Shown: positions 9,709 to 18,880, numbered from the stretch's first letter. The stretch: 64,000 nucleotides of DNA from Campylobacter fetus subsp. fetus (GCF_900475935.1 NZ_LS483431.1:1116001-1180000); one strand, 5' to 3'. Program-made: numbers and translations. The notes: generated from the letters alone by a model not told the origin.

Positions 9709-10769
9709 TAAATTGCACCTAACTTTCCAGCTAATTCTTGCTGATTTGTTGAATATCTTATAGCGTTTTCTTTTGTTATAAAACCCATTTGCACCGCCTT
9801 TTCCATCGCTTGAGTTTGTGTTTGCATACCTGTATTTTGTTGATTTAATTGTATTTGAGAGTAAATTTGATGAGATTTATTTTCTCTGATCAAATTTGAA
9901 ATTGCATGATTATTTATCAAAACTTCATGAACGGCAAATCTGCCGTTATCTGCTTTTGGCACAAGAGTTTGAGATATAATAGCATTTAGAGATACGCTAA
10001 GCATATTTCTTACTTGAGCCTGCTCTGTCTCATTAAAACTATCGACTATTCTATTTATTGTTTGTACGGCTGAGTTTGTGTGCAAAGTACCAAATACCAA
10101 GTGTCCTGTTTCTGCGGCCGCTATAGCTATAGATATGGTCTCCGGATCTCTTAAATCACCTACTAATATTATATCCGGATCTTCTCTAAGAGCGTATTTC
10201 AAAGCCCTAGCAAACGATTTAGTATCGGTGCCTACGTTTCTATGAGAGAATAGAGAATTCTTATTTTGATGAACAAATTCTATAGGATCTTCTATGGTGA
10301 TTATATGTTTTCGCTCAGTAATATTTATCTCATTTAGCAAAGCTGCTAAAGTCGTCGATTTTCCAGCTCCCGTTCCTCCAGTAACAAGAACAAGACCTTT
10401 TTCTTTTTTTACCAACTCTTTAAAAATAGCCGGAGCATTAAGATCATCAAGACTTGGTATATTTAGAGGTATCATTCTAAAAGCAGCCGCTAAACTTCCG
10501 TTCATAGTATAGTAGCAATTACCTCTAAAACGCCCTATTCCTGGTAATTCTAGAGCAAAATCTAAATCCTTGTTCTCTTCCAATTCGCTTTTTTGCGCAT
10601 CAGTTAAAATAGTGTAGCATAAATTTTCTATATCGCTTCCATCTAAAACTTTACCTTCAAGCGGTCTTAAGCTACCATCAATTCTGATTTGAGGCTCACT
10701 TCTACCGACTAAATGTAGATCGCTCGCCTTGTTATGCATCACAGTTTTTAAAAGAGTTTCAATATTCAT
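9708..10769 (-). CDS. pilT: PilT/PilB-type secretion ATPase (PilT-like)
   Basis: A 353-residue hexameric ATPase of the type IV pilus retraction family. It has an N-terminal PAS-like domain (ASDLHLVGRSEPQIRIDG), Walker A GGTGAGKSTT, an Asp box (TIEDPIEFVH), and a Walker B reading DIILVGDLRDPETI where PilT usually has GE in place of GD. The His box is TLHTNSAVQTINRIVD. No pilin or other pilus gene is adjacent; neighbours are gatC and cvpA. From memory, C. jejuni lacks a gene here. It may work with a competence or pilus system encoded elsewhere. Confidence 0.85.
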   Translation of the reverse strand: MNIETLLKTVMHNKASDLHLVGRSEPQIRIDGSLRPLEGKVLDGSDIENLCYTILTDAQKSELEENKDLDFALELPGIGRFRGNCYYTMNGSLAAAFRMIPLNIPSLDDLNAPAIFKELVKKEKGLVLVTGGTGAGKSTTLAALLNEINITERKHIITIEDPIEFVHQNKNSLFSHRNVGTDTKSFARALKYALREDPDIILVGDLRDPETISIAIAAAETGHLVFGTLHTNSAVQTINRIVDSFNETEQAQVRNMLSVSLNAIISQTLVPKADNGRFAVHEVLINNHAISNLIRENKSHQIYSQIQLNQQNTGMQTQTQAMEKAVQMGFITKENAIRYSTNQQELAGKLGAI

Positions 10770-10772
10770 ATT

Positions 10773-11060
10773 TTACTCTATTATTTTTGGTACTTCAAAA
10801 TATCTATTTTGTTTTTTCGGAGCATGGGTCAAAATACCGTCTATAACGCTACCTTCTTTTGAAATATCTTCTCTAAACGGAGTTCCGCCTCCTATGGTGC
10901 TTACGGTAGCTTCTATGCCATCTAAGTCTAACTCATTTAATATATCAACAAAATCAACAATCTTTCCGAGCTGAGATTTAAACTCTTCGCGATTTTGATC
11001 TGGTATTTTTAGTGCGCTTAATTTCTCAAGTTTCTCAAGCATTTTGTCATCAATTTGCAT
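10773..11060 (-). CDS. gatC: Asp/Glu-tRNA amidotransferase subunit C
   Basis: Small stabilising subunit of GatCAB, which converts misacylated Glu-tRNA-Gln or Asp-tRNA-Asn to the amidated form. It has the GatC helix pattern (KMLEKLEKLSALKI) and a conserved FREDI element followed by APKKQNRYFEVPKII at the C-terminus. An upstream in-frame ATG exists at 11075. The ATG at 11060 is preferred because GGAG lies nine bases before it, giving 95 residues. gatA and gatB are not in the window. Confidence 0.92.
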   Translation of the reverse strand: MQIDDKMLEKLEKLSALKIPDQNREEFKSQLGKIVDFVDILNELDLDGIEATVSTIGGGTPFREDISKEGSVIDGILTHAPKKQNRYFEVPKIIE

Positions 11061-11246
11061 AGAATACAACTCCATTTTTGATTTTTTATAAAATTATAAC
11101 ACATTTTCATTGGTTTTTAGTAATAAATTATCAAAATTAACTCAATTTTGAATAAGCAAGTTACCTACGAAGTTTAAAATTATGCTCAATTTATAAATTT
11201 ACAAATAATATAGCTTCCTGTTTTATATTTTTAAGAAAATTTATGC

Positions 11247-11252
11247 TAGAAT
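11247..11252 (+). promoter_or_regulatory. Probable extended -10 promoter for the 11.3-17.6 kb run
   Basis: TGCTAGAAT is an extended -10 element. It lies 30 bases before the TTG at 11282, with AAGGA at 11270-11274 in between. It overlaps an in-frame ATG at 11243, which argues that this ATG is not used. Confidence 0.5.
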
Positions 11253-11281
11253 TACCAAAATTTTATGTTAAGGATACTATT

Positions 11282-11842
11282 TTGGCTATCAAAGACGATT
11301 TAAATTATATAAAAACAGAGATAAGTTCGCAAGAGCAATTTTTAGAAAATGCGATAAGAAGCGAAAGATTCATAAAAAAAAATAAAAAAATAATTATAGC
11401 GATAGTTGCAGTAGCAGTAGCAGCGTTAATAGCTTATGCGGTTTTAGATCAAATAAAATCAAGCAACATAACAGAATCAAACCAAGCTTATGCGGCTCTT
11501 TTATCAAATCCAAACGATAAAGAAGCAAAACAAACCTTAATGCAAAAAAATCCATCTTTATTTGCTCTTTATGCTATAAAAACAGCTTATGACTCAAATA
11601 ACACTAAGATATTAGATGAAGCAACAAATCTAACTATCGATCCGCTTTTAAAACAAATTTTACAAAATGCAAAAGGAGAGAGCGGTGATGGACTTTTATC
11701 TACTTACAATTCGCTTGTAAAAGGATATGAGCTGCTAGCAGAAAACAAACTGCCAGAAGCTAAAATAGAGTTTTCAAAAATACCGTCAAATTCGCCATTA
11801 GAGCCTGTGGCTAAGAATCTAGAACACTATCAAGGAAAATAA
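11282..11842 (+). CDS. Single-pass membrane protein with TPR-like periplasmic domain
   Basis: About 186 residues from a TTG start with AAGGA seven bases upstream. A charged cytoplasmic N-terminus (about 30 residues, helical, Glu/Lys-rich) precedes one transmembrane helix (IIIAIVAVAVAALIAYAVL). The periplasmic domain is helical and reads like TPR/YfgM-type repeats (GLLSTYNSLVKGYELLAENKLPEAKIEFSKI). An alternative ATG at 11243 would add 13 residues but overlaps a likely promoter. It sits directly before a lipoprotein gene, as I recall for C. jejuni Cj0397c-Cj0396c. Function unknown. Confidence 0.75.
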   Translation: MAIKDDLNYIKTEISSQEQFLENAIRSERFIKKNKKIIIAIVAVAVAALIAYAVLDQIKSSNITESNQAYAALLSNPNDKEAKQTLMQKNPSLFALYAIKTAYDSNNTKILDEATNLTIDPLLKQILQNAKGESGDGLLSTYNSLVKGYELLAENKLPEAKIEFSKIPSNSPLEPVAKNLEHYQGK

Positions 11843-11844
11843 AT

Positions 11845-12852
11845 ATGAAAAATATAACTATCATAGCTTCTATTTTTGCCGTGCTGATATTAGCTGGTTG
11901 TAGTACAAAAAGAGAGTATTTTGAGCCTACAGATATTGCTGGAAAAATTAGCTATAATGAAACTTTAAGCTCATCTATAAATTATACGACAAAAAGCGGA
12001 GCTACATTAAAAAATGGCGATGCAATATCAAAAAATAGTATTATACCCGGTCTAAATTTAGATAAAAAAGATAACTTTATAGGTGAATTTAACGGCAAAC
12101 TGATAGTTGCGAATTTAGACGGAAATTTGAAAATAATTGAAGGTAAAGACGTTATCTATACAAAAAAATTTCAAGGAACAGTTGTATCTGCATCACTAAA
12201 AGACGGATATCTAGCAGCTCTTAGCTCTGAAAATACTATATATTTAATAGACATAAACAGCGATACTACAATGCTTGAGTATAGAACAGGCGACTCATTC
12301 GCCCAAGACTCAAGAACAGCCAATCCTGTATTTCTTACTAGTCTTATAATATATCCGACGCTAGATGGAAAAATTATGATAGTCGATAAACAAAACGCAA
12401 GAATAATAAGAGACGCCGTAGTGAGTAGTGATCCGTTTTTTAATAATGTAATATTTTTAGATGTTTTAAACGACAAAATGTTTGCGGCAACGGCTACAAA
12501 ATTAATTATGATAAGCCCAAACGGAACGAAATACTACAACGGTCAGATAAAAGACGTAATAGCATATCAAAATAAAATATATATATTGTTAAAAGATGGA
12601 AATATCGAGATAACAGACTTAGATCTTCAACCTATAAATAAAAAAGAGTTTAAATTTGCGATATTTTCAAACGTAATCCCAAAAGGGGATTATCTTTACA
12701 TTTTTGAAAAAACAGGATATTTGATCAAAACGGATCTAAATTTAAATAATAGCAAAATAATAGAGCTAAACAACGAAATCGAAGATAAAAGTTTTGCCGG
12801 AAAAGATGCATTTTATTACGATAATAAAGTTTTAAAACTAGATCAAATTTAA
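11845..12852 (+). CDS. Lipoprotein, probable beta-propeller
   Basis: A 335-residue protein with a lipoprotein signal ending LILAGC, with lipidated C19. The mature part has recurring beta-rich units (for example IGEFNGKLIVANLDGNLKII and YLAALSSENTIYLIDINSD), suggesting a PQQ/BamB-like propeller. A BamB-like or outer-membrane scaffold role is possible but not shown. It starts two bases after the preceding membrane protein, so the two probably function together. Confidence 0.78.
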   Translation: MKNITIIASIFAVLILAGCSTKREYFEPTDIAGKISYNETLSSSINYTTKSGATLKNGDAISKNSIIPGLNLDKKDNFIGEFNGKLIVANLDGNLKIIEGKDVIYTKKFQGTVVSASLKDGYLAALSSENTIYLIDINSDTTMLEYRTGDSFAQDSRTANPVFLTSLIIYPTLDGKIMIVDKQNARIIRDAVVSSDPFFNNVIFLDVLNDKMFAATATKLIMISPNGTKYYNGQIKDVIAYQNKIYILLKDGNIEITDLDLQPINKKEFKFAIFSNVIPKGDYLYIFEKTGYLIKTDLNLNNSKIIELNNEIEDKSFAGKDAFYYDNKVLKLDQI

Positions 12853-12858
12853 ATAAAT

Positions 12859-13185
12859 ATGGATAATAAAATATCTGAAATTTTTAGCCAAAATAAAATT
12901 TTATTAAAAAATTTAAAAACGCTGGATTTTGGTGAGTTTAGTAAAAAACGTACATATAAACTATTTATAGGAATCGATAAAAATAGTCTATATACTCTTG
13001 TTTTTATGCGTGAAGCCAAAAGCAAATTTATAAAAAAAGAGCTTGACGAGCTAGTTAATATAACTAAGCTTGTGGAGACTAAATTTGATACCAACATCAA
13101 AAAATTGATCCTACTTTATAGATCTCAGATCTGTTCTAAAGTGATAAAGAACGCCACGGATTGGAAATTTTATGCTTTTATGTGA
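12859..13185 (+). CDS. Hypothetical protein
   Basis: A 108-residue, Lys-rich soluble protein without signal or membrane segment. It has a predicted beta-alpha pattern (YKLFIGIDKNSLYTLVFMREAKSKF, shown in part) and a mostly helical second half. It is conserved in position between the lipoprotein and coaX in Campylobacter, as far as I recall. It overlaps coaX by 14 bases. No function can be assigned. Confidence 0.7.
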   Translation: MDNKISEIFSQNKILLKNLKTLDFGEFSKKRTYKLFIGIDKNSLYTLVFMREAKSKFIKKELDELVNITKLVETKFDTNIKKLILLYRSQICSKVIKNATDWKFYAFM

Positions 13186-13804
13186 TATAGGAAATACAAC
13201 CGCTACTTTCTATCAAAATAGAAAAATATGGAGCTACAAAATAGACGAGTTTAGAGCTTGGCAGCCAAAAGAGACGGTGTATTATATAAATGTAAATGAT
13301 AGTTTATCTGATAAATTAAGAAATCCTATGTTTATAGATATACAAAAACAGATAAATTTCAACACAACGTATATAGGGCTTGGAGTAGATAGAGCAGCGG
13401 CTTGCTATAGTATAGATACGGGACTAGTAGTAGACGCGGGAAGTGCTATAACTATGGATGTAATGTCAAACGGATTTCATCTAGGAGGATTTATAATGCC
13501 CGGTATAACTACTACTTTAAATAGCTTGAAGACAATCTCTTCTAGATTGAATCAAACGCTAAACTCACAAATAGATCTTGAGTGTCTACCGCAAAAAACA
13601 AATGACGCCATTAGCTATGGAGTTATAAAACCGATAATCTTACTAGTAGAACAGCTTTCAAACGAAAAACCTATATATTTTACGGGCGGAGACGGAGAGT
13701 TTTTATCGAGATTTTTTAAAAACTCTATTTATGATAGGGCTTTAGTTTTTAGAGGTATGGAAAAAGCCATAAATGAAAATAAGGAGATATTTTGCTTACA
13801 GTAG
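13172..13804 (+). CDS. coaX: Type III pantothenate kinase
   Basis: First step of coenzyme A synthesis (pantothenate to 4-phosphopantothenate). The 210-residue ASKHA-fold enzyme has the N-terminal LLCDIGNTTATF phosphate motif, the central VVDAGSAITMDVM motif, the GGFIMPG loop and a terminal FTGGDGEFL motif. It is somewhat shorter than the usual 250 residues, in line with short epsilonproteobacterial forms. It overlaps both neighbours, indicating a coupled operon. Confidence 0.92.
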   Translation: MLLCDIGNTTATFYQNRKIWSYKIDEFRAWQPKETVYYINVNDSLSDKLRNPMFIDIQKQINFNTTYIGLGVDRAAACYSIDTGLVVDAGSAITMDVMSNGFHLGGFIMPGITTTLNSLKTISSRLNQTLNSQIDLECLPQKTNDAISYGVIKPIILLVEQLSNEKPIYFTGGDGEFLSRFFKNSIYDRALVFRGMEKAINENKEIFCLQ

Positions 13805-14403
13805 CTTTACCAAAAGGCAGAATTGCCGATGAAACATTAAATATTTTTAGTAAAATTTTTAATGACGAGTTTAAATTTGAAGATAGAAAATTAACTATGA
13901 TAAAAGATAATTTTGAATTTTTAATGGTAAGAAATCAAGATATTCCTACATATGTTACAGAAGGTGCTGCAGATATAGGAGTAGTTGGGCTTGACGTCTT
14001 AGAAGAGCATAATTGTGATGTTTTGAGGCTTTTAAATTTAAAACTTGGAAAATGCAAAGTCTGCATAGGTATAAAAAATAGCGATACGCTAGATTACACA
14101 AAACCAGAACTTAAAATAGCAACTAAAATGCCAAATATCACAAAAAATTATTTCGCGAGCAAGGCAGTTGCAGCAAAAATCATAAAACTATACGGATCTA
14201 TAGAATTAGCTCCAATAGTAGGACTAAGTGACGCTATAGTAGATATCGTCGAGACAGGAACAACTATGAAGCAAAATGGACTAAAAGTCGCCGATATCAT
14301 CATGGAAAGCTCTGCTCATCTTATTGCAAATAAAAATAGCTTTATAACAAAAAGAGATGAGATACTATCTTTATACCATAAAATTAACTCAGTTATAAAT
14401 TAA
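13792..14403 (+). CDS. hisG: ATP phosphoribosyltransferase, short form (HisG-S)
   Basis: Commits ATP and PRPP to histidine biosynthesis. The 203 residues cover only the catalytic domain: an N-terminal LTVALPKGRIADE and the PRPP-binding IVETGTTMKQNGL. The C-terminal ACT-like regulatory domain of long HisG is absent. Short HisG is normally active only with the HisRS-like partner HisZ, which is not in this window. The start is TTG with AAGGAG five bases upstream, overlapping coaX by 13 bases. I recall C. jejuni having the long form. Confidence 0.93.
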   Translation: MLTVALPKGRIADETLNIFSKIFNDEFKFEDRKLTMIKDNFEFLMVRNQDIPTYVTEGAADIGVVGLDVLEEHNCDVLRLLNLKLGKCKVCIGIKNSDTLDYTKPELKIATKMPNITKNYFASKAVAAKIIKLYGSIELAPIVGLSDAIVDIVETGTTMKQNGLKVADIIMESSAHLIANKNSFITKRDEILSLYHKINSVIN

Positions 14404-14411
14404 GTATAAAT

Positions 14412-15716
14412 TTGAAAAAGAATCTATTAAAAAGTGATTTTCTTATCATATCTTTGATGCTGTTTTCCATGTTTTTTGGAGCTGGAAACTTCATTTTTCC
14501 ACCAATGGTAGGAAAAGAAGCCGGAGAAAATTTATATGAAGCTATAGCATTTTTTTGCCTCACTGCTGTTGCTTTGCCGGTACTTGGTATAGCGGCTGTA
14601 GCAAAAAGCGGTACGTTAGATGCACTAGTAAAACGTGTAGATAGACTATTTGCGCCAATTTTTACTATATCTGTCTATATAATTATAGGTCCACTTTTAG
14701 CAATTCCTAGAGCTGCAAATATGCCTTATGAAGTTAGTCTTTCGCCGTCTTTTGGAGATAGTCTACTTTTTGTATATACCGCAGTTTATTTCATCATAAA
14801 TTATATAATCTGCATCAACAAAAGCACTATGATAGATACTATAGGAAAATGGCTTGCTCCTATTATGCTTGTGCTTATCTTTGCTCTTTTTATGGCTAGT
14901 ATTATAAATCCTTTAGGCGAACTTGGCGAAGCAAGTGGAAAATACGCAATCAGCCCTATGTCTAGTGGATTTTTAGACGGATATCAAACTATGGATGCTA
15001 TGGCGGCTCTTGTTTTTGGTATCGTAGTTATACAAGCTATGAAAAGTATCGGTATAAAAGATAATAAACGACTTGCAAACTCGGTTATTAGCTCTGGTAT
15101 TTTAGCTGGAGTTATATTAATGAGTATATATATAATACTATCTTATATAGGAGCTAGTAGCGCTAGCAGATTTCCTGAAGCGGTAAACGGTGCAAACGTA
15201 CTATCTTTAGTAACACATTATCTATTTGGTTTTTATGGAAAGTTTATATTAGGATCTATATTTTTATTAGCTTGTCTTACCACTACAGTGGGGCTTATAG
15301 GCTCAGCAAGCGAATATTTTAGCTCTATAGTTCCTAAGCTTAGTTATAAATTTTGGGTATTCATCTGGAGTTTTACTAGTTTTTGTATGGCAAACATAGG
15401 CTTAAATGATATATTAAATTATAGCATACCTATTTTAACTACATTCTATCCGGTATCTATAGTATTGATACTATTGGCTCTTATAAATAATATTATAAAC
15501 TCTTCAAAGCTGATATATCGCTCTTGTGTATATCTAACATTGATAATAAGCCTTGCTTACTCCTTAGAACAAATAGGAATTAAGCTGCCTGTCATAGTAA
15601 ATATATTTAAAAATATACCGTTTTACGATATCGGTCTTGGCTGGGTAATACCCGGAATCATCTGTTTTTGCGTCTCATACATAATTTTTATACTACGAAA
15701 AAGAGGTAGTTTTTGA
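14412..15716 (+). CDS. brnQ: Branched-chain amino-acid transporter (LIVCS family)
   Basis: Cation-coupled uptake of leucine, isoleucine and valine across the inner membrane. The 434 residues form about 12 hydrophobic helices. The N-terminus, KSDFLIISLMLFSMFFGAGN followed by FIFPP, is the BrnQ signature. The start is TTG with a weak ribosome-binding site; this choice is dictated by the family N-terminus. It overlaps the next gene by four bases. Confidence 0.9.
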   Translation: MKKNLLKSDFLIISLMLFSMFFGAGNFIFPPMVGKEAGENLYEAIAFFCLTAVALPVLGIAAVAKSGTLDALVKRVDRLFAPIFTISVYIIIGPLLAIPRAANMPYEVSLSPSFGDSLLFVYTAVYFIINYIICINKSTMIDTIGKWLAPIMLVLIFALFMASIINPLGELGEASGKYAISPMSSGFLDGYQTMDAMAALVFGIVVIQAMKSIGIKDNKRLANSVISSGILAGVILMSIYIILSYIGASSASRFPEAVNGANVLSLVTHYLFGFYGKFILGSIFLLACLTTTVGLIGSASEYFSSIVPKLSYKFWVFIWSFTSFCMANIGLNDILNYSIPILTTFYPVSIVLILLALINNIINSSKLIYRSCVYLTLIISLAYSLEQIGIKLPVIVNIFKNIPFYDIGLGWVIPGIICFCVSYIIFILRKRGSF

Positions 15717-16822
15717 ACCCGTATTTATTTAGTATCGTATCTATATCTATATTTTTAGCTATTAATTTTTACTGCTATAAAAAGCTTAAACAAAACTTAC
15801 TTTTATCTAAATTTAAAAATATTTTAGCTGCTTTTTTTGTGTTATTATTTATTTTTGAACTGCTATTTTTTATAAGTTTAAAAAATGGCGAACTGAGCGG
15901 TATATTATATAAAATATCGATTATCAGCGTTGGTATAAGTTTTATGCTATTTTGTATAATTTTGCCTTATGATACGTTGCTTTTTGGAGTAACTAAATTT
16001 AGCAAAGGAAGAAGAAGGGCTATTAAATTTATACTTGATATCAGCGTTCTTATAGGTTTTTTTACATATTTTTTCAAAGGATTGTTTAACGCCAACTTTA
16101 ATACTTACATAACAACTAGAGAAATTTATCTAAAAAATCTTGCAAATCCATTAAATATCGTAGTAATTACCGATGTTCATATAGGTCAATTTTTACAAAA
16201 AGATTTTTTGCAAAAAACAGTTGATAGAATAAACACGCTCTCACCCGACGCTATTTTTATAGTCGGTGATTTAGTAGATTTAAACGCTGAGAGCTTAGGA
16301 GACTTTTTAGATCCTTTAAATGAACTAAAATCACGATTCGGAACATTTTTTGTTGTTGGAAATCATGAGTATTATCATGGTATAAGTTCTCTTTTAAATA
16401 AATTTAAAAATTTAAATTTAAAAATTTTAGAAAATGAAAACGTAAGTTTTGGAGGTATAAATTTAGCCGGAGTTTATGATATACAAGGGCTTAAAATGGG
16501 TATTTTTGAACCGAATTTTGATGAAGCGCTTTCAAATTTAGATCCAAATTTACCGACTATTTTACTAACTCATCAACCAAAATCTCTGAATTATCTTAAG
16601 CAAGAAGTTGATTTAGTTATCTGCGGACACACTCACGCTGGGCAGATTTTTCCATTTTCTTTACTTGTATGGCTTGATCAAAAATACGTTTACGGACTAT
16701 ACAAATTAAGTAAAAAAATGCAACTTTTAGTAAGTAGCGGAATCGGCTTTTGGGGTCCTCCAGTAAGAATTTTAAGTAAAAGCGAAATAGTATATATAAA
16801 TTTAAAAGAGGATAAAAAATGA
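15713..16822 (+). CDS. Membrane-bound metallophosphoesterase
   Basis: A 369-residue protein with about four N-terminal transmembrane helices (first 140 residues) and a calcineurin-like phosphoesterase domain. The domain carries VVITDVHIGQF, IVGDLVDL, VVGNHEYYHG, LLTHQP and CGHTHAGQ, covering all expected metal ligands. It resembles YaeI/YkuE-type enzymes acting on lipid phosphates such as UDP-diacylglucosamine or phosphatidyl substrates. Being next to psd supports a lipid role, but the substrate is inferred. The start is TTG with GAGG six bases upstream. Confidence 0.85.
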   Translation: MNPYLFSIVSISIFLAINFYCYKKLKQNLLLSKFKNILAAFFVLLFIFELLFFISLKNGELSGILYKISIISVGISFMLFCIILPYDTLLFGVTKFSKGRRRAIKFILDISVLIGFFTYFFKGLFNANFNTYITTREIYLKNLANPLNIVVITDVHIGQFLQKDFLQKTVDRINTLSPDAIFIVGDLVDLNAESLGDFLDPLNELKSRFGTFFVVGNHEYYHGISSLLNKFKNLNLKILENENVSFGGINLAGVYDIQGLKMGIFEPNFDEALSNLDPNLPTILLTHQPKSLNYLKQEVDLVICGHTHAGQIFPFSLLVWLDQKYVYGLYKLSKKMQLLVSSGIGFWGPPVRILSKSEIVYINLKEDKK

Positions 16823-17610
16823 ATTACAATAAATTTTCAAATTATTTCGGACTTGTAGCTCACTATAAATTTCCAAAAACTATTCAAAATTTAATAAATA
16901 GTTGGTATATAAAAAAATTTAATATAAATATGGAAGAATTTAAAAGTGCAGATAAATATAACAGCTTAAATGAGCTATTTACACGTACTTTAAATAAACA
17001 AAGAAAGCTAGAAGATGGATTTATAAGCCCTAGTGACGGAATATGCCTTGAGTGCAAAAAAGGAGATAAGCAAACAGCTTATAGTATAAAAAACTACTCT
17101 TATAGTATTAATGAGCTTCTTGGTAAAAGCCTTAAAAAAGGTGAATTAGAGTCACAGTTTGAGTATATAAATATATACTTATCTCCTAAGGATTATCACC
17201 ATTATCATTCTCCGTGTGATTTGGATATTATGAGTTTGCACTATATTCCAGGAAAGCTTTTTAGCGTAGCAAAAAATTGGCTAGAAAAAGTTGATAATCT
17301 ATATTGCAAAAATGAGAGAGTGATACTAAAAGCTAAATTAAACAATGAAAAACAGATTTGGCTAGTATTTATAGGGGCTTGGAATGTCGGTAAAATGAAA
17401 TTTGATTTTGAACCGCGAATAAATACAAATATAGAAGCCAAAGCCGTATATTATGAATATTCAAATTTAAATTTAAAAAAAGGAGATCATATAGGAAATT
17501 TTGAACTAGGATCAACTATTGTGATGATAAGTGAAAAAAATAGTATAGAATATAACGTAAAAGCCGACGATACACTAAAATTTGGAAAAAATATAGGCAA
17601 AATACTATAA
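16819..17610 (+). CDS. psd: Phosphatidylserine decarboxylase proenzyme
   Basis: Makes phosphatidylethanolamine from phosphatidylserine. The 263-residue proenzyme has the LGST autocleavage site (FELGSTIVM) near the C-terminus; the serine becomes the pyruvoyl group on the alpha subunit. Conserved SPSDG and LSPKDYHHYHSP histidines are present. It overlaps the phosphoesterase gene by four bases and converges on napD. The 38-base gap to napD has only weak short inverted repeats. Confidence 0.94.
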   Translation: MNYNKFSNYFGLVAHYKFPKTIQNLINSWYIKKFNINMEEFKSADKYNSLNELFTRTLNKQRKLEDGFISPSDGICLECKKGDKQTAYSIKNYSYSINELLGKSLKKGELESQFEYINIYLSPKDYHHYHSPCDLDIMSLHYIPGKLFSVAKNWLEKVDNLYCKNERVILKAKLNNEKQIWLVFIGAWNVGKMKFDFEPRINTNIEAKAVYYEYSNLNLKKGDHIGNFELGSTIVMISEKNSIEYNVKADDTLKFGKNIGKIL

Positions 17611-17648
17611 AAGTATCTCACTTATAAAGAAAAATAGCATAAGTTAAA

Positions 17649-17984
17649 TCAAACGGTTGGATTTCCGCTATAAACTATATCATCAACATCGCTTTCATCT
17701 ATTTTTCTTACTATTTCTCCTATATGGTTATTATTCGATTTTTCTATGTCTTCATCTAAATTTTGATAACTATATATCATAGCCACAGTAGAAATGCCAT
17801 TTATAGCCTCTATGCTTTTATATGATTTTATCTCATCATCAAATGTTTGAGATTCTATCACTACAACTATTTTATTTTCACTTTGAGTAACAACTTCGCA
17901 ACCATATATGTCAGATATAGAGCTTATAACGTCGCTCACAAAGCTAGGATCTATTACATTCACAACAACACTTGAGATATTCAT
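17649..17984 (-). CDS. napD: NapD, chaperone for NapA
   Basis: Cytoplasmic chaperone that binds the NapA twin-arginine signal during cofactor loading. About 111 residues with a ferredoxin-like beta-alpha-beta pattern; the N-terminal MNISSVVVNVI fits the usual NapD start. An in-frame TTG lies 12 bases upstream, but the ATG at 17984 has GGAG six bases before it. The acidic C-terminal extension (from about residue 75) is longer than in enterobacterial NapD. It is last in the nap operon and overlaps napL by four bases. Confidence 0.88.
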   Translation of the reverse strand: MNISSVVVNVIDPSFVSDVISSISDIYGCEVVTQSENKIVVVIESQTFDDEIKSYKSIEAINGISTVAMIYSYQNLDEDIEKSNNNHIGEIVRKIDESDVDDIVYSGNPTV

Positions 17985-18880
17985 TTTATACTCCAAAAAT
18001 AAATTGTATTATCATAACTAGCACTTATTAAAGTATTATTCCAAAATAGCAAATAATTTATCTGATCTTTGTCATAATCAATATGTTTTATCTTCTTACC
18101 GTTAGCAGAAAATATCTCTATGCCGTCTTCCGTATAATAAGCACCAAACTCATCGCTCAAACCGACTCTAAAAACATGCTTATTATCCGTTTTGAATATA
18201 TGAGGTTTAATACCGTCAAAATAATAAGCCAAATTTTCAGCAGATCCAGCTACAAATTTATCCCCTACTGCTCCAACGCTATATAAAATATCTTTTTGTA
18301 TAGGCAGATCTTTAATCACTTTTTTACTTTTTACGTCAAAATAATATACAACTCCGCCCTCGCTAACAGAAACAAGGCATGATTTATTTGACAAATAAAC
18401 AGAATCGGCAATCCAAGATGAGTAGCTAAGTTTTGCTTTTAAAGTAATCTTTTTAGAATTTAAATCAAGATAATAAATTTCACTACTAAGACTAACTAAT
18501 AAAACCAAATTCTCATCTATAAAAAATAGTTGTTTCATTCCTTCTTCTACATCAAACGAAGTAAGTTCTCCATCAAAAATACCAACTCTTTTTAGTTTAT
18601 TATCCGTCTCGTATATAAAAGCAATTTTATTTTTAAAATTATCTATACTGCTAATTCTAGAACCGATATTTTCTTGAGTTGTGGTTGAAATTTTTGGTAA
18701 TTCCAGTAGCTTTACTAAACTTTTATCTTCTAGATTATAATCATATAGTTCGCCACTATCCAATCCTATAAAAAGTCTATTTTGATCTAGTTTAAGTCCC
18801 ACGACATTTGCATCTAAATCCAGCTTTGAATCGGCAAACAAAACTACAAAAAAGCTAAATAACACTACAAAAAATTTCAT
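17981..18880 (-). CDS. napL: NapL, periplasmic beta-propeller accessory protein
   Basis: About 299 residues with an N-terminal Sec signal (MKFFVVLFSFFVVLFADS) and repeated WD40-like beta units, ending NTLISASYDNTIYFWSI. NapL occurs in epsilonproteobacterial nap operons and influences Nap activity; its exact function is unsettled. The ATG at 18880 is chosen over an upstream in-frame TTG because AAGGA lies just before it. It overlaps napF by four bases. Confidence 0.87.
   Translation of the reverse strand: MKFFVVLFSFFVVLFADSKLDLDANVVGLKLDQNRLFIGLDSGELYDYNLEDKSLVKLLELPKISTTTQENIGSRISSIDNFKNKIAFIYETDNKLKRVGIFDGELTSFDVEEGMKQLFFIDENLVLLVSLSSEIYYLDLNSKKITLKAKLSYSSWIADSVYLSNKSCLVSVSEGGVVYYFDVKSKKVIKDLPIQKDILYSVGAVGDKFVAGSAENLAYYFDGIKPHIFKTDNKHVFRVGLSDEFGAYYTEDGIEIFSANGKKIKHIDYDKDQINYLLFWNNTLISASYDNTIYFWSIK

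Noticed and set aside
17602-17644. Short inverted repeats (ATACT/AGTAT and ACTTAT/ATAAGT) between psd and napD
   Set aside because: Short AT arms with no T run; not convincing as a terminator.
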